DNA of 50,529 nucleotides from an uncultured Bacteroidales bacterium (GTDB taxonomy: Bacteria; Bacteroidota; Bacteroidia; Bacteroidales; UBA932). The translations under genes were made by a program, and so were the position numbers. Of the stretch, positions 41,072-49,262 are shown one piece after another. Each line of letters opens with the position of its first letter. Positions within the stretch are counted from its first letter, which is position 1. The DNA lies in the NCBI GenBank assembly GCA_937899055.1, contig CALBPX010000077.1, positions 1 to 50,529 on the forward strand, written 5' to 3'. The notes below the pieces were generated by a model that searched no databases, was not told the DNA's origin, and saw only the letters and a list, made by a program, of their open reading frames with translations.

Positions 41072-43204
41072 TCAACCGGTCAATTGTATCACTTGGTTGC
41101 ACAGCTGGGCCAGATTTTCGTCATGAGAAACCACAATTACGCATTTTCCGGCTTCCCTCAGTTCATTCAGAAGCCGGGCAAAGTGCTGACGGCCACTGCG
41201 GTCTATGTTGGACGAGCTTTCGTCAAAGACCATGATCCTTGAATCTGCGTAGAGCATTCTGGCCACAAGTATCATCTGCTTTTCTCCTCCGGAAAGGGAG
41301 GTTCCGGAAGGCCCCACTGCCGCAAGCAGGCCTTTGTCCAGCCGTTGAAGCATCTTTTCCATTCCGGCCCTGAGGGCTGCCCTGAGGGCTCTTTCCAGCA
41401 TGTTGGGGTCTATGTGTTTTTCTCCCCGCCCGGGAGTCATTGCAATATTGTCAAAGACGGTGGCATTGAAAATATAATCAGATTGTGGGACTACAGATAT
41501 AATGTCCCTAAAGCAAGTTGAGGTAAATGTAGAAATGTCAATGCCACCGAATGATATCGTTCCGGCGGTGGGCCGGTAGTCTCTCATCATCAGCGATACG
41601 AGAGTGCTTTTTCCGCATCCGCTCGGGCCTTGGATGCCGGTTATGGTTCCGCAGGCAAAACTGTGGCTGAAATTCTTCAGTATGGTCCGTCCTCCGGTAT
41701 ATCTGAAATCCACGCCCCTGAATTCCAAGACTGCACTTCTGTCTGACGGAGGCGTGTCTATGCAGTAAGATTCATGGCTGAGCAATATATATGAGGAGGT
41801 TATGTCATAAAGCCTGTCGGAGGCCACAAGAGCCTCGTTCATCATAGAATCAAAACCCACAAAAGAAGCAACCGGCGTAACAAAATATACGCTCAGGGTG
41901 TAAAACGACACCAGTTCCCCAAGGCTGAGGTTTCCGTAAATGACTCCTGCTCCGCCTATTATGAGGATGAGAGCCATTACGGTCTGGGATATTCCGCCCG
42001 AAAGTCCGGAAATTCCGGCAGAAAACCTTCCGGCTCCAAAGCTCTTGTATATCAGATTAGAAAAACTGGTGTTGAATCTCAGGTCGGCGCTTTTTACATC
42101 AAAATGACGGATTGCCGTATGGCCTTCTATGCTGTCTATCACATCGTTTTCAAAATCGGATGCTGCGGCCATAACCCTGCGGCTCATCCTCCGGTTTATG
42201 CGGTCAGCGGCACCCAGCAGCAGAAGATAAACAGGAATGCACAGAACCAGAAGCGTGGCCAGCCTGCTGTAAAAAGTGAACATAAGTGCACATACGGTAG
42301 CCAGCGTAATCAGGCAAACCCCAAGCGATACGCTCCCCTGGCAGATGAAGGTTCTGATTTTGGCCGTATCGCCGAGTCTGGCCTCAAGCTCTCCCTTCGG
42401 ATAGTCTTTGAAGAACCTCTCGTCCATTCCCAGAATCCGTTTCATGAATCCTGTAATCAGCGATGTATCAAGAGAAATGCTGCCTTGAAGCAGATACAGG
42501 TCTCTCATATACCCTATGATCAGCGACAAGGGTATGAAGGCAAGGATTATGGCCGCCACCCTGGCCAGGGCCGTAAGGTTGCCTTGAGGCAGAATCCTGT
42601 CTATGAGCACCTGTAGCAAAAGCGAGTTGCAGATTCCGATGCCCGCCAGGCATACCGAGCCGGCAAGACAGAGGGCAATGTCCTTCCGGTTCAGGTTTAT
42701 CAGTCTCAGGAGCCGGCCTCTGCGGCTTTCCGGCTTTTCGGCGGATACATATCCTTGCCCTTTGACTATCAGAATAATGTAGCCGGTCCACCGCACGGCA
42801 AAACTTTCTATGCTGAGCCAGCGGATTCTTTCCTTTGCAGGGTCCATGACCTGCATTTTTCTGCCGCAGACCTTGAAGATTACTACATAGTGGAACATTC
42901 CGTTATCGGATACCGTATGGGCTATTACGGGGCCGCCTGCATATGCAAGTTCTCTGAGTCTGACAGCTTTGGAGGCCTTGTCCATAGAATCGAACCCTTC
43001 TGCCTTCATTGCCTTGGCGCAAAGGCCCAGGCTTTCGGCCCCGTCCGCTATCCCCCTTATGCTTATTCCGTCTTTGGAGCATCCACATTCCCGCCTGAAG
43101 CGGCTCAGCGGAAGAGTTATGCCCCACCATGCGGCAGCACTGGCAAGGCAGGCCGCCCCGCAGTCGTAAGAATCTGTCTGTCTGATATGTAACTTCCTTC
43201 TCAT
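41072..43204 (-). CDS. C39-peptidase-containing ABC exporter (PCAT) for double-glycine peptides
   Basis: 710 residues. The N-terminal C39 peptidase is complete: Gln9, Cys15 (YDCGAAC), His105 (GMFHYVVIF) and Asp121 (VMDPAK). It cuts leaders behind Gly-Gly. A six-helix exporter TM domain (about 170-440) follows, then the nucleotide-binding domain: Walker A GPSGCGKST (about residue 510), Q-loop VVPQSDYIF, signature LSGGEKQ, Walker B IMVFDESSSNID and H-loop SHDE. It is the processing and export machine for the two peptides whose genes follow. A terminator-like hairpin (43213-43261) lies in its 5' leader. Confidence 0.96.
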   Translation of the reverse strand: MRRKLHIRQTDSYDCGAACLASAAAWWGITLPLSRFRRECGCSKDGISIRGIADGAESLGLCAKAMKAEGFDSMDKASKAVRLRELAYAGGPVIAHTVSDNGMFHYVVIFKVCGRKMQVMDPAKERIRWLSIESFAVRWTGYIILIVKGQGYVSAEKPESRRGRLLRLINLNRKDIALCLAGSVCLAGIGICNSLLLQVLIDRILPQGNLTALARVAAIILAFIPLSLIIGYMRDLYLLQGSISLDTSLITGFMKRILGMDERFFKDYPKGELEARLGDTAKIRTFICQGSVSLGVCLITLATVCALMFTFYSRLATLLVLCIPVYLLLLGAADRINRRMSRRVMAAASDFENDVIDSIEGHTAIRHFDVKSADLRFNTSFSNLIYKSFGAGRFSAGISGLSGGISQTVMALILIIGGAGVIYGNLSLGELVSFYTLSVYFVTPVASFVGFDSMMNEALVASDRLYDITSSYILLSHESYCIDTPPSDRSAVLEFRGVDFRYTGGRTILKNFSHSFACGTITGIQGPSGCGKSTLVSLMMRDYRPTAGTISFGGIDISTFTSTCFRDIISVVPQSDYIFNATVFDNIAMTPGRGEKHIDPNMLERALRAALRAGMEKMLQRLDKGLLAAVGPSGTSLSGGEKQMILVARMLYADSRIMVFDESSSNIDRSGRQHFARLLNELREAGKCVIVVSHDENLAQLCNQVIQLTG

Positions 43205-43212
43205 CAGTCCTG

Positions 43213-43261
43213 AAAAAAGGCACCCCGGCTAAGATCCTATATCCTGTCAAGAGGCCGGGGT
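43213..43261 (-). terminator. terminator-like hairpin / attenuator ahead of the PCAT
   Basis: On the minus strand ACCCCGGC (43254-43261) pairs perfectly with GCCGGGGT (43222-43229) with a 24-nt loop, and TTTTTT follows (43213-43218). It is between the small TM gene and the PCAT start codon (8 nt from the T run to the ATG). It could end the upstream mRNA or act as a switch controlling the exporter. Confidence 0.6.
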
Positions 43262-43271
43262 ACCCAAAATA

Positions 43272-43451
43272 TTATGATAACAACACACTCAAAGTGCCAA
43301 TGCAAAGTCCGATGCCGATAAAAATCGCCACCACATAAAGAAGGGTATTGGTTTTCCTAATTCTCAGCGATACCCATTCGGGGCTCATGTACAGGTCTTT
43401 TTCAAATCCCTGCGGCCCCTTAGTCTTGCGCCTGTCTTTCTTTTCTGCCAT
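43272..43451 (-). CDS. 59-aa single-TM protein, candidate immunity/accessory protein
   Basis: 59 residues from ATG 43451 (MAEKKDRRKTKGPQGFEKD). A basic cytoplasmic N-terminus of about 35 residues (with KTKGPQGFEKDLYMSPEW) precedes one TM helix (LLYVVAIFIGIGLCIGTLSVLL). No Gly-Gly leader. It lies 67 nt upstream of the PCAT in the same orientation. Small basic TM proteins next to bacteriocin genes often give self-immunity, but I have no direct evidence. The start at 43475 is in-frame but would extend through a possible promoter (43473-43480). Confidence 0.6.
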   Translation of the reverse strand: MAEKKDRRKTKGPQGFEKDLYMSPEWVSLRIRKTNTLLYVVAIFIGIGLCIGTLSVLLS

Positions 43452-43526
43452 CGTATTTTGCTTTTGACAGTGCAAAGGTCGGTCAAGCCCGGTGCCTTTT
43501 CCAAGCCATTGGGTAAAATTGACGCT

Positions 43527-43546
43527 GTACGAATCTGCATTCGTAC
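43527..43546. promoter_or_regulatory. 8-bp perfect inverted repeat GTACGAAT-ctgc-ATTCGTAC
   Basis: A perfect 8-bp palindrome with 4-nt spacer, about 75 nt upstream of the 59-aa gene and 45 nt behind the cvpA stop. No T run follows on either strand, so a terminator is unlikely; an operator for a dimeric regulator is the better fit. Confidence 0.55.
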
Positions 43547-43590
43547 GAAAGTGAAAGGTTTTTTGATGTTTTGCCCCTCGGGCAGGCGGA

Positions 43591-44100
43591 TCAGAGATTT
43601 TCTATATCGCTGAAGATCTTTTTGACAAAAGGCATGAGATTGTCTGCGGCGGTGTTCATGTAAGCATAGGACTTGCTCTCCTTCAGAACCTCCGGCACTT
43701 CTGTGTTTGCTGCCTGCAAGCCACTGTTAATCAGCGATATTATAGCTACAAACAGGAGGCCGACCTTGAGGATGCAGAAGACCGCTCCCAGAAGCTTGTT
43801 GAGCCCTCCGAGTATGGTCAGGTTCATTACCTTTTCCAGAAGTTTGCCTATGTAGTGGCAGATTATGATTATCAGGATTACAAGAACCACAAACGTTATG
43901 ATTTTTACTGCATTGGCGGAATCCTGGGCACCTATGAGCCCTACAATCCAGTCAGACACCGGACGTGTGAGTTTGGAGGCTCCCCAGATACCCACAAATA
44001 CGCCTATTATTGAAACCAGCTGGGCTACAAACCCCTTCCAGATTCCCCAGATGGCGGCAGCAATCAATGCGGCAATAACTACGATATCAATCCAATTCAT
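43591..44100 (-). CDS. cvpA: CvpA-family membrane protein
   Basis: 169 residues. Four TM helices, and the N-terminal NWIDIVVIAALIAAAIWGIWKGFVAQLVSIIG pattern is the CvpA signature. In E. coli CvpA is tied to colicin V production and envelope homeostasis. Here it is divergent from ileS and has its own TATATTTG promoter (44123-44130), and is not in the peptide operon. The C-terminal part is acidic with an amphipathic end (LMPFVKKIFSDIENL). Confidence 0.88.
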   Translation of the reverse strand: MNWIDIVVIAALIAAAIWGIWKGFVAQLVSIIGVFVGIWGASKLTRPVSDWIVGLIGAQDSANAVKIITFVVLVILIIIICHYIGKLLEKVMNLTILGGLNKLLGAVFCILKVGLLFVAIISLINSGLQAANTEVPEVLKESKSYAYMNTAADNLMPFVKKIFSDIENL

Positions 44101-44122
44101 AGAAAAAGTTTTTTAGTACAGA

Positions 44123-44130
44123 CAAATATA
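44123..44130 (-). promoter_or_regulatory. cvpA promoter -7 box TATATTTG
   Basis: Reads TATATTTG on the minus strand, 22 nt upstream of the cvpA start, divergent from ileS. Confidence 0.6.
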
Positions 44131-44172
44131 ACTGAATTCCGGAAAAATCACGGAGCGTAACCTAAAAAAATG

Positions 44173-44180
44173 TAAATTTG
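44173..44180 (+). promoter_or_regulatory. ileS promoter -7 box TAAATTTG
   Basis: TAAATTTG matches TAnnTTTG, 27 nt upstream of the ileS start. Confidence 0.6.
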
Positions 44181-44207
44181 TGGCTTCAATAAAAGAAAAG
44201 GTTAGAT

Positions 44208-47200
44208 ATGGCTTTTGCAGAATACAAGAAATTCGATCCGGTAGAAATCGGCAGACAGATTCTTGACAAGTGGAAACAGGAGAAGTGCTTTGAAAACGTG
44301 AACAAAGCCAGGGAAGGTGCTCCGGAATTTGTGTTTTTTGAAGGTCCGCCTTCAGCAAACGGCAAGCCGGGCATCCACCATGTCATGGCAAGAAGCATCA
44401 AAGACGCATATTGCAGGTACAAGACCCAGATGGGATATTTTGTGGCCCGCAAAGCCGGATGGGACACTCACGGACTTCCGGTGGAACTGGGCGTGGAGAA
44501 GATGCTGGGCATTACAAAAGAAGACATAGGCAAGAAAATATCCGTTGACGATTACAACATGGCCTGCCGCAAGGAGGTTATGAAATATACTGCGGAGTGG
44601 GTGGCCCTGACCGAGCAGATCGGATACTGGGTTGATATGGATAACCCCTACATCACCTACGACAACCGTTATATAGAAACTCTTTGGTATCTTCTCAAAG
44701 ACCTGTACAACAAGGGTTTGCTGTACAAGGGATATACCATCCAGCCATATTCTCCGGCCGCCGGCACGGGGCTCAGTTCACACGAGCTCAACCAGCCCGG
44801 TTGCTATCGCGATGTAAAAGATACTACTGCAACGGTTCAGTTCTGCGTCAGGAAAGACTCAAAGAGCATGCGCCTTTTCCAGGGAGTTTCTCTGGACGGA
44901 ACCATTGCGCCGGAAAATGAGCTTGCAGAAGGGGAACTGTTCTTCATAGCTTGGACAACCACACCGTGGACCCTTCCGTCAAATGTGGCTCTGGCGGTTG
45001 GCCCCAACATAGATTATGTGAGGGTGGCTTCTTTCAACCCCTACAGCGGAAAGCCCGCCGTTTATATTGTGGCCAAGGACCTGCTTTCCAGCAACTTCAA
45101 CCCCAAGGCCGCCAATCTTTTGCCAAGCAGTTACAACCCTGGTGACAAACTGGTGCCTTACAAGGTCTTGGACAGCTTCAAGGGCAAGGAGCTGGAGGGT
45201 GTAAACTACATTCAGCTTCTGCCTTGGATTCTTCCTCCGGAAGGCACTATGAGAGTAGTTTGCGGCGATTTTGTTTCTACGGAAGAAGGAACCGGTATCG
45301 TGCATATAGCTCCTACTTTCGGAGCCGACGACGACCGCGTAGGCAAGCAGAACGGAGTTGCGCCGTTCACCCTCAAAGACAAAGAGGGCGTTTGGAGGCC
45401 TATGGTTGACCGTACCGGAAAGTTCTTCAAGGTGGAAGATCTGGATGAAGATTTTGTAAAGGAAAGGGTTACTCCGGACTACAGAAAATATGCAGGACGG
45501 TTCGTAAAAAATGCATACGATCCTACGCTCGGCCCTGATGCTGAGACTCTTGACGTTGATATTTGTGTTCAGATGAAGTCTGAGGGCAAGGCTTTCAAGA
45601 TAGAAAAGCATGTTCACTCCTACCCTCATTGCTGGAGGACAGACAAGCCAGTACTCTACTATCCTCTGGACAGCTGGTTCATCAAAGCCACCGCCGTAAG
45701 AGACGAGATGATAGAACTCAACAAGCAGATTACCTGGAAGCCGGAAAGCACCGGAACGGGGAGGTTTGGAAAATGGCTGGAAAACCTCCAGGACTGGAAC
45801 CTTTCCAGAAGCCGTTACTGGGGTACGCCTCTTCCAATCTGGAGGACAGAAGACAAGAAGGAAGAAAAGTGCATAGGCAGCCTCAGCGAACTCTTCAATG
45901 AAATCCAGAAGAGCGTGGAGGCCGGCATCATGAAGGCTAATCCTCTCAAGGAAAAAGGTTTTGTTCCGGGAGATTTCTCAGACGATAACTACGGCAGGAT
46001 AGACATACACAAGCCATACATAGATGAAGTTGTTCTGGTAAGCCCGTCCGGAAAGCCCATGCACCGCGAAAGCGACCTCATAGACGTTTGGTTCGATTCC
46101 GGAGCCATGCCTTATGCCCAGCAGTGGCTGAAGGCTTTGGGTACTCCTCAGTTCGGGCAGACGGCAGACTTTATCGCTGAGGGAGTTGATCAGACAAGGG
46201 GTTGGTTCTACACCCTCCATGCAATCCATACGATGGTTTCTCATACTCCTGCTTTCAAGACCGTGGTTTCCAACGGATTGGTTCTGGATAAGAAGGGCGA
46301 GAAAATGAGCAAGAGGCTCGGCAATGCAGTAGATCCTTTCGACCAGCTTCAAAAATATGGGCCGGATGCCCTGAGGTGGTACATGCTCACCAATGCCCAG
46401 CCGTGGGACAACCTCAAGTTTGACGAGGGCGGTGTAGATGAGATCCGCCGTAAGTTCTTCGGAACCCTCTACAACACTTATTCGTTCTTTGCCCTTTACG
46501 GCAATGTAGATGGCTTTGATGCAAAGGCAGAAGAGATTCCTGTGGCACTCCGGCCGGAAATTGACCGCTGGATTATGTCCTACCTGAACTCCCTGATAAG
46601 AGATGTGGAAAAGTGCTACGATAACTATGATGTTACCACCGCCGGCAGAATGATTCAGGAGTTTGTCTGCGACCACCTGAGCAACTGGTATGTAAGACTC
46701 AACAGAAAGCGTTTCTGGGGAGGCGTTATGAACCGCGACAAACTTGCAGCATATCAGACCCTGTACAGCTGCCTGGAAACCATATCCATACTTGCAGCTC
46801 CGATAGCTCCGTTCTATATGGAAAGGCTGTTCCTTGACCTCAACGCAGTATCCGGTAGGCACAGCCAGTCCACCGTGCATGCAACCCTGATGCCTAAGGC
46901 CGATGAAAGCCTGATAGACAAAGATTTGGAGGAGAGAATGGCACTTGCTCAGAAGAGCACGTCCATGGTGCTTGCCCTCCGCCGCAAGGTGAACATCAAG
47001 GTCCGTCAGCCTCTGGCAAAACTCATGATACCTGTAATAGACCCTAAACTGCAGGAGCAGCTTCAGAAGGTAGAGAGCATAATCCTCAGCGAAGTCAACG
47101 TTAAACAGATAGAGTATATTACCGATACTGAAGGTCTGATTACCAAGAAGATAAAACCCATGTTCAAAACATTGGGCAAAAAATATGGCAAGCAGATGAA

Positions 47201-47684
47201 GGAAATTTCATCAGCATTTGCTAACTTTACACAAAGAGATATCTCAGAGATTGAAAAGAAGGGAGAATATACCATGCATCTTCCGAGCGGCGATGTAGTT
47301 CTGCAGAAGGGAGACTATGAGATTTCTTCCGAGGATATGCCGGGCTGGCTCGTAGCTGCTGAAGGAGCACTGACACTTGCCCTGGATATTCAGATTTCTG
47401 AGGAACTGCGCCGTGAGGGAACGGCCCGTGAACTTGTAAACCGTATCCAGAACCTGAGAAAAGATTCCGGATTTGATGTCACAGACAGAATATCGGTTGC
47501 AGTAGAGGCAAGAGAAGACATAGCCAAGGCTTTGGAAGGAGACGGCAACTTCATGGAATATGTCTGCGGTCAGACCCTGGCAAACAACCTGGAGGTAGTT
47601 GCAGCAGATTCCGAAAAGCTTGCCGGGGCGTCAGAAGTGGAGTGGGAAGACGGCAAAACACTGAAAATTAAAGTAGAAAGATAG
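44208..47684 (+). CDS. ileS: isoleucyl-tRNA synthetase (type 2)
   Basis: 1158 residues. Class I synthetase charging tRNA-Ile. The HIGH-equivalent region is GPPSANGKPGIHHVMARS (GIHH in place of HIGH), as in Bacteroidota and other type 2 IleRS. The KMSKS loop is GEKMSKRLGN, the WWTTTPW-like segment WTTTPWTLPSN and the editing domain are present, and the DQTRGWFYTLH segment precedes the catalytic loop. The C-terminal anticodon-binding part continues to the end. Type 2 enzymes are naturally less sensitive to mupirocin. It is followed 23 nt later by the TraR-like gene and lspA, a known Bacteroidota order. Confidence 0.97.
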   Translation: MAFAEYKKFDPVEIGRQILDKWKQEKCFENVNKAREGAPEFVFFEGPPSANGKPGIHHVMARSIKDAYCRYKTQMGYFVARKAGWDTHGLPVELGVEKMLGITKEDIGKKISVDDYNMACRKEVMKYTAEWVALTEQIGYWVDMDNPYITYDNRYIETLWYLLKDLYNKGLLYKGYTIQPYSPAAGTGLSSHELNQPGCYRDVKDTTATVQFCVRKDSKSMRLFQGVSLDGTIAPENELAEGELFFIAWTTTPWTLPSNVALAVGPNIDYVRVASFNPYSGKPAVYIVAKDLLSSNFNPKAANLLPSSYNPGDKLVPYKVLDSFKGKELEGVNYIQLLPWILPPEGTMRVVCGDFVSTEEGTGIVHIAPTFGADDDRVGKQNGVAPFTLKDKEGVWRPMVDRTGKFFKVEDLDEDFVKERVTPDYRKYAGRFVKNAYDPTLGPDAETLDVDICVQMKSEGKAFKIEKHVHSYPHCWRTDKPVLYYPLDSWFIKATAVRDEMIELNKQITWKPESTGTGRFGKWLENLQDWNLSRSRYWGTPLPIWRTEDKKEEKCIGSLSELFNEIQKSVEAGIMKANPLKEKGFVPGDFSDDNYGRIDIHKPYIDEVVLVSPSGKPMHRESDLIDVWFDSGAMPYAQQWLKALGTPQFGQTADFIAEGVDQTRGWFYTLHAIHTMVSHTPAFKTVVSNGLVLDKKGEKMSKRLGNAVDPFDQLQKYGPDALRWYMLTNAQPWDNLKFDEGGVDEIRRKFFGTLYNTYSFFALYGNVDGFDAKAEEIPVALRPEIDRWIMSYLNSLIRDVEKCYDNYDVTTAGRMIQEFVCDHLSNWYVRLNRKRFWGGVMNRDKLAAYQTLYSCLETISILAAPIAPFYMERLFLDLNAVSGRHSQSTVHATLMPKADESLIDKDLEERMALAQKSTSMVLALRRKVNIKVRQPLAKLMIPVIDPKLQEQLQKVESIILSEVNVKQIEYITDTEGLITKKIKPMFKTLGKKYGKQMKEISSAFANFTQRDISEIEKKGEYTMHLPSGDVVLQKGDYEISSEDMPGWLVAAEGALTLALDIQISEELRREGTARELVNRIQNLRKDSGFDVTDRISVAVEAREDIAKALEGDGNFMEYVCGQTLANNLEVVAADSEKLAGASEVEWEDGKTLKIKVER

Positions 47685-47707
47685 TTTAACCATTAAAAAT
47701 TCAGATC

Positions 47708-48397
47708 ATGGCAACAAAAGTTAAGAAGGCATCCACAAAGAGTGTTGCAAAGAAGAGTACCGTTAAGAAAGCAGAGCCTAAGAAGCCCGCACCAAAGATT
47801 GTTGCCAAAAAGCCTGTTAAGGCGGCTCCGGCCAAAAAGGCCGTAGCCAAAGCCCCAGCCAAGAAGGTTGTAGCCAAAGCTCCAGCCAAGAAAGTTGTAG
47901 CTCCAACCCCGGCTAAGAAGGTTGTAGCCAAAACTCCAGCCAAGAAGGTTGTAGCCCAACCTCCTGTAAAGAAGGCAGAGGTTAAAGCTCCCGTAAAAGA
48001 GGCCGTAGCTCCCGCTGCTCCAAAGACTCCGGTTGTAAGATACAGCGACGAAGACCTTCAGATGTTCAAGAAAGTGATTCTGGAAAAACTTGCAAAGGCA
48101 AAGGACGAGTACGAGATGCTGCGTTCCGCCATAACTCACCGTACCAGCAACGGAATTGAGGATACTTCCCCGTCGTTCCAGGTAATTGAGGAAGGCTCCG
48201 CATCGCTTACAAAGGAGGAGAGCAGCCAGCTTGCAAACCGCCAGTATAAATTCATCCAGAACCTTGAGGCCGCTTTGGTAAGAATTGAGAACAAAACTTA
48301 CGGAATCAGCCGTGTTACCGGAAAACTCATCCCCAAGGCCCGTCTGCTGCTTGTTCCTCATGCAACAACCAATGTAGAAGACAAACAGAACAGATAG
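47708..48397 (+). CDS. TraR/DksA-like protein with histone-H1-like N-terminus
   Basis: 229 residues. Residues 1-100 are Lys/Ala/Pro/Val-rich and H1-like, with four 9-residue repeats (VAKAPAKKV type). Residues about 115-225 are a DksA/TraR-like domain: a coiled-coil hairpin (DLQMFKKVILEKLAKAKDEYEML), then NKTYGISRVTGKLIPKARLLLVPHAT, but none of the four zinc-finger cysteines is present. Such proteins sit between ileS and lspA in many Bacteroidota. The basic tail suggests nucleic-acid binding, and the core suggests contact with RNA polymerase; neither is shown. lspA starts 5 nt downstream. Confidence 0.85.
   Translation: MATKVKKASTKSVAKKSTVKKAEPKKPAPKIVAKKPVKAAPAKKAVAKAPAKKVVAKAPAKKVVAPTPAKKVVAKTPAKKVVAQPPVKKAEVKAPVKEAVAPAAPKTPVVRYSDEDLQMFKKVILEKLAKAKDEYEMLRSAITHRTSNGIEDTSPSFQVIEEGSASLTKEESSQLANRQYKFIQNLEAALVRIENKTYGISRVTGKLIPKARLLLVPHATTNVEDKQNR
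47843..47950 (+). repeat. four tandem 27-bp repeats coding VAKAPAKKV
   Basis: Exactly four 27-bp units, in frame, within the TraR-like gene's basic tail. Unit length and copy number equal those of the unrelated Gln repeats at 11126-11233. Confidence 0.85.
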
Positions 48398-48402
48398 TCT
48401 GT

Positions 48403-49038
48403 ATGAGCGCCAGGAACAAGAAGTGGACAATTCTGCTTATTGCAGTAATTCTGCTGGCTATAGATCAGGCAATCAAGTTCTATGTAAAGCTTACTTTCTC
48501 CTACGGCCAGGGCTTTGAGATGTTCGGGCACAGCCGTTGGGCTCAGGTTCTTTTCATAGAAAACAACGGCATGGCTTTCGGAATGCAGCTCGGAGGTGTT
48601 TCCGGAAAGCTTCTGCTGAGCCTGCTAAGAGTTGTCCTCATCGGAGTTCTCATCTGGTATATCAACCGCCTGATTAACAAGGGCAAGGCTCCCTGGGGAG
48701 TGGTCATAGGCTTTACAATGGTACTTGTAGGTGCCATAGGAAATATGATAGACAGCGCCTTCTATGGTCTGATTTTCAGCGAGTCTTCCTACGGAACCGT
48801 TGCAACGCTCGTACCGTTCGGCCATGGCTATGCTCCCTTCCTTCAGGGCAAGGTTGTGGATATGTTCTACTTTCCGATGATACATTCCACATGGCCTTCA
48901 TGGGTGCCATGGGTAGGGGGAGAGCCGTTTGAGTTCTTCCGCCCCATATTCAACTTCGCCGACTCATGCATTACCTGCGGAGTAATTTACATGATACTCT
49001 TCCAGCGCCGGTATTTTGCAAGAAAGGAAGAAAAGTAA
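48403..49038 (+). CDS. lspA: lipoprotein signal peptidase (signal peptidase II)
   Basis: 211 residues. Four TM helices, and the family motifs NNGMAFG, GAIGNMIDS (first catalytic Asp) and FNFADSCIT (second catalytic Asp) are in order. Cleaves prolipoprotein signal peptides after lipid attachment, and therefore processes the many lipoproteins in this window. The size is typical of Bacteroidota LspA, which carry an insertion of about 30 residues near GYAPFLQGKVVDMFYFP. Last gene of the ileS-traR-lspA operon. Confidence 0.95.
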   Translation: MSARNKKWTILLIAVILLAIDQAIKFYVKLTFSYGQGFEMFGHSRWAQVLFIENNGMAFGMQLGGVSGKLLLSLLRVVLIGVLIWYINRLINKGKAPWGVVIGFTMVLVGAIGNMIDSAFYGLIFSESSYGTVATLVPFGHGYAPFLQGKVVDMFYFPMIHSTWPSWVPWVGGEPFEFFRPIFNFADSCITCGVIYMILFQRRYFARKEEK

Positions 49039-49262
49039 AGGGAAAACCGTTACCGAGCAATCTATCTACCGATAGGATAACTGTCCGTGTGGTTTGGGTA
49101 CACTCGTTTAAAGAGGTGTCAAATATATGGTGATAGAGAAGTCATAGAAGTAAATCACATTGGGATTTAATATAAAAACATTATTAGTAACAAGATAATT
49201 ATGGCATATAAAGATATCATAAATAGCATTTGAATCTCTATTTGGAATAAAATTCTAATAGG

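Noticed and set aside
43527..43546. Palindrome as cvpA terminator
   Set aside because: No T run follows on the minus strand.
43591..44100. cvpA as a part of the bacteriocin locus because of its colicin V name
   Set aside because: CvpA is a common core gene; here it has its own promoter and a 140-nt gap with a palindrome before the locus.
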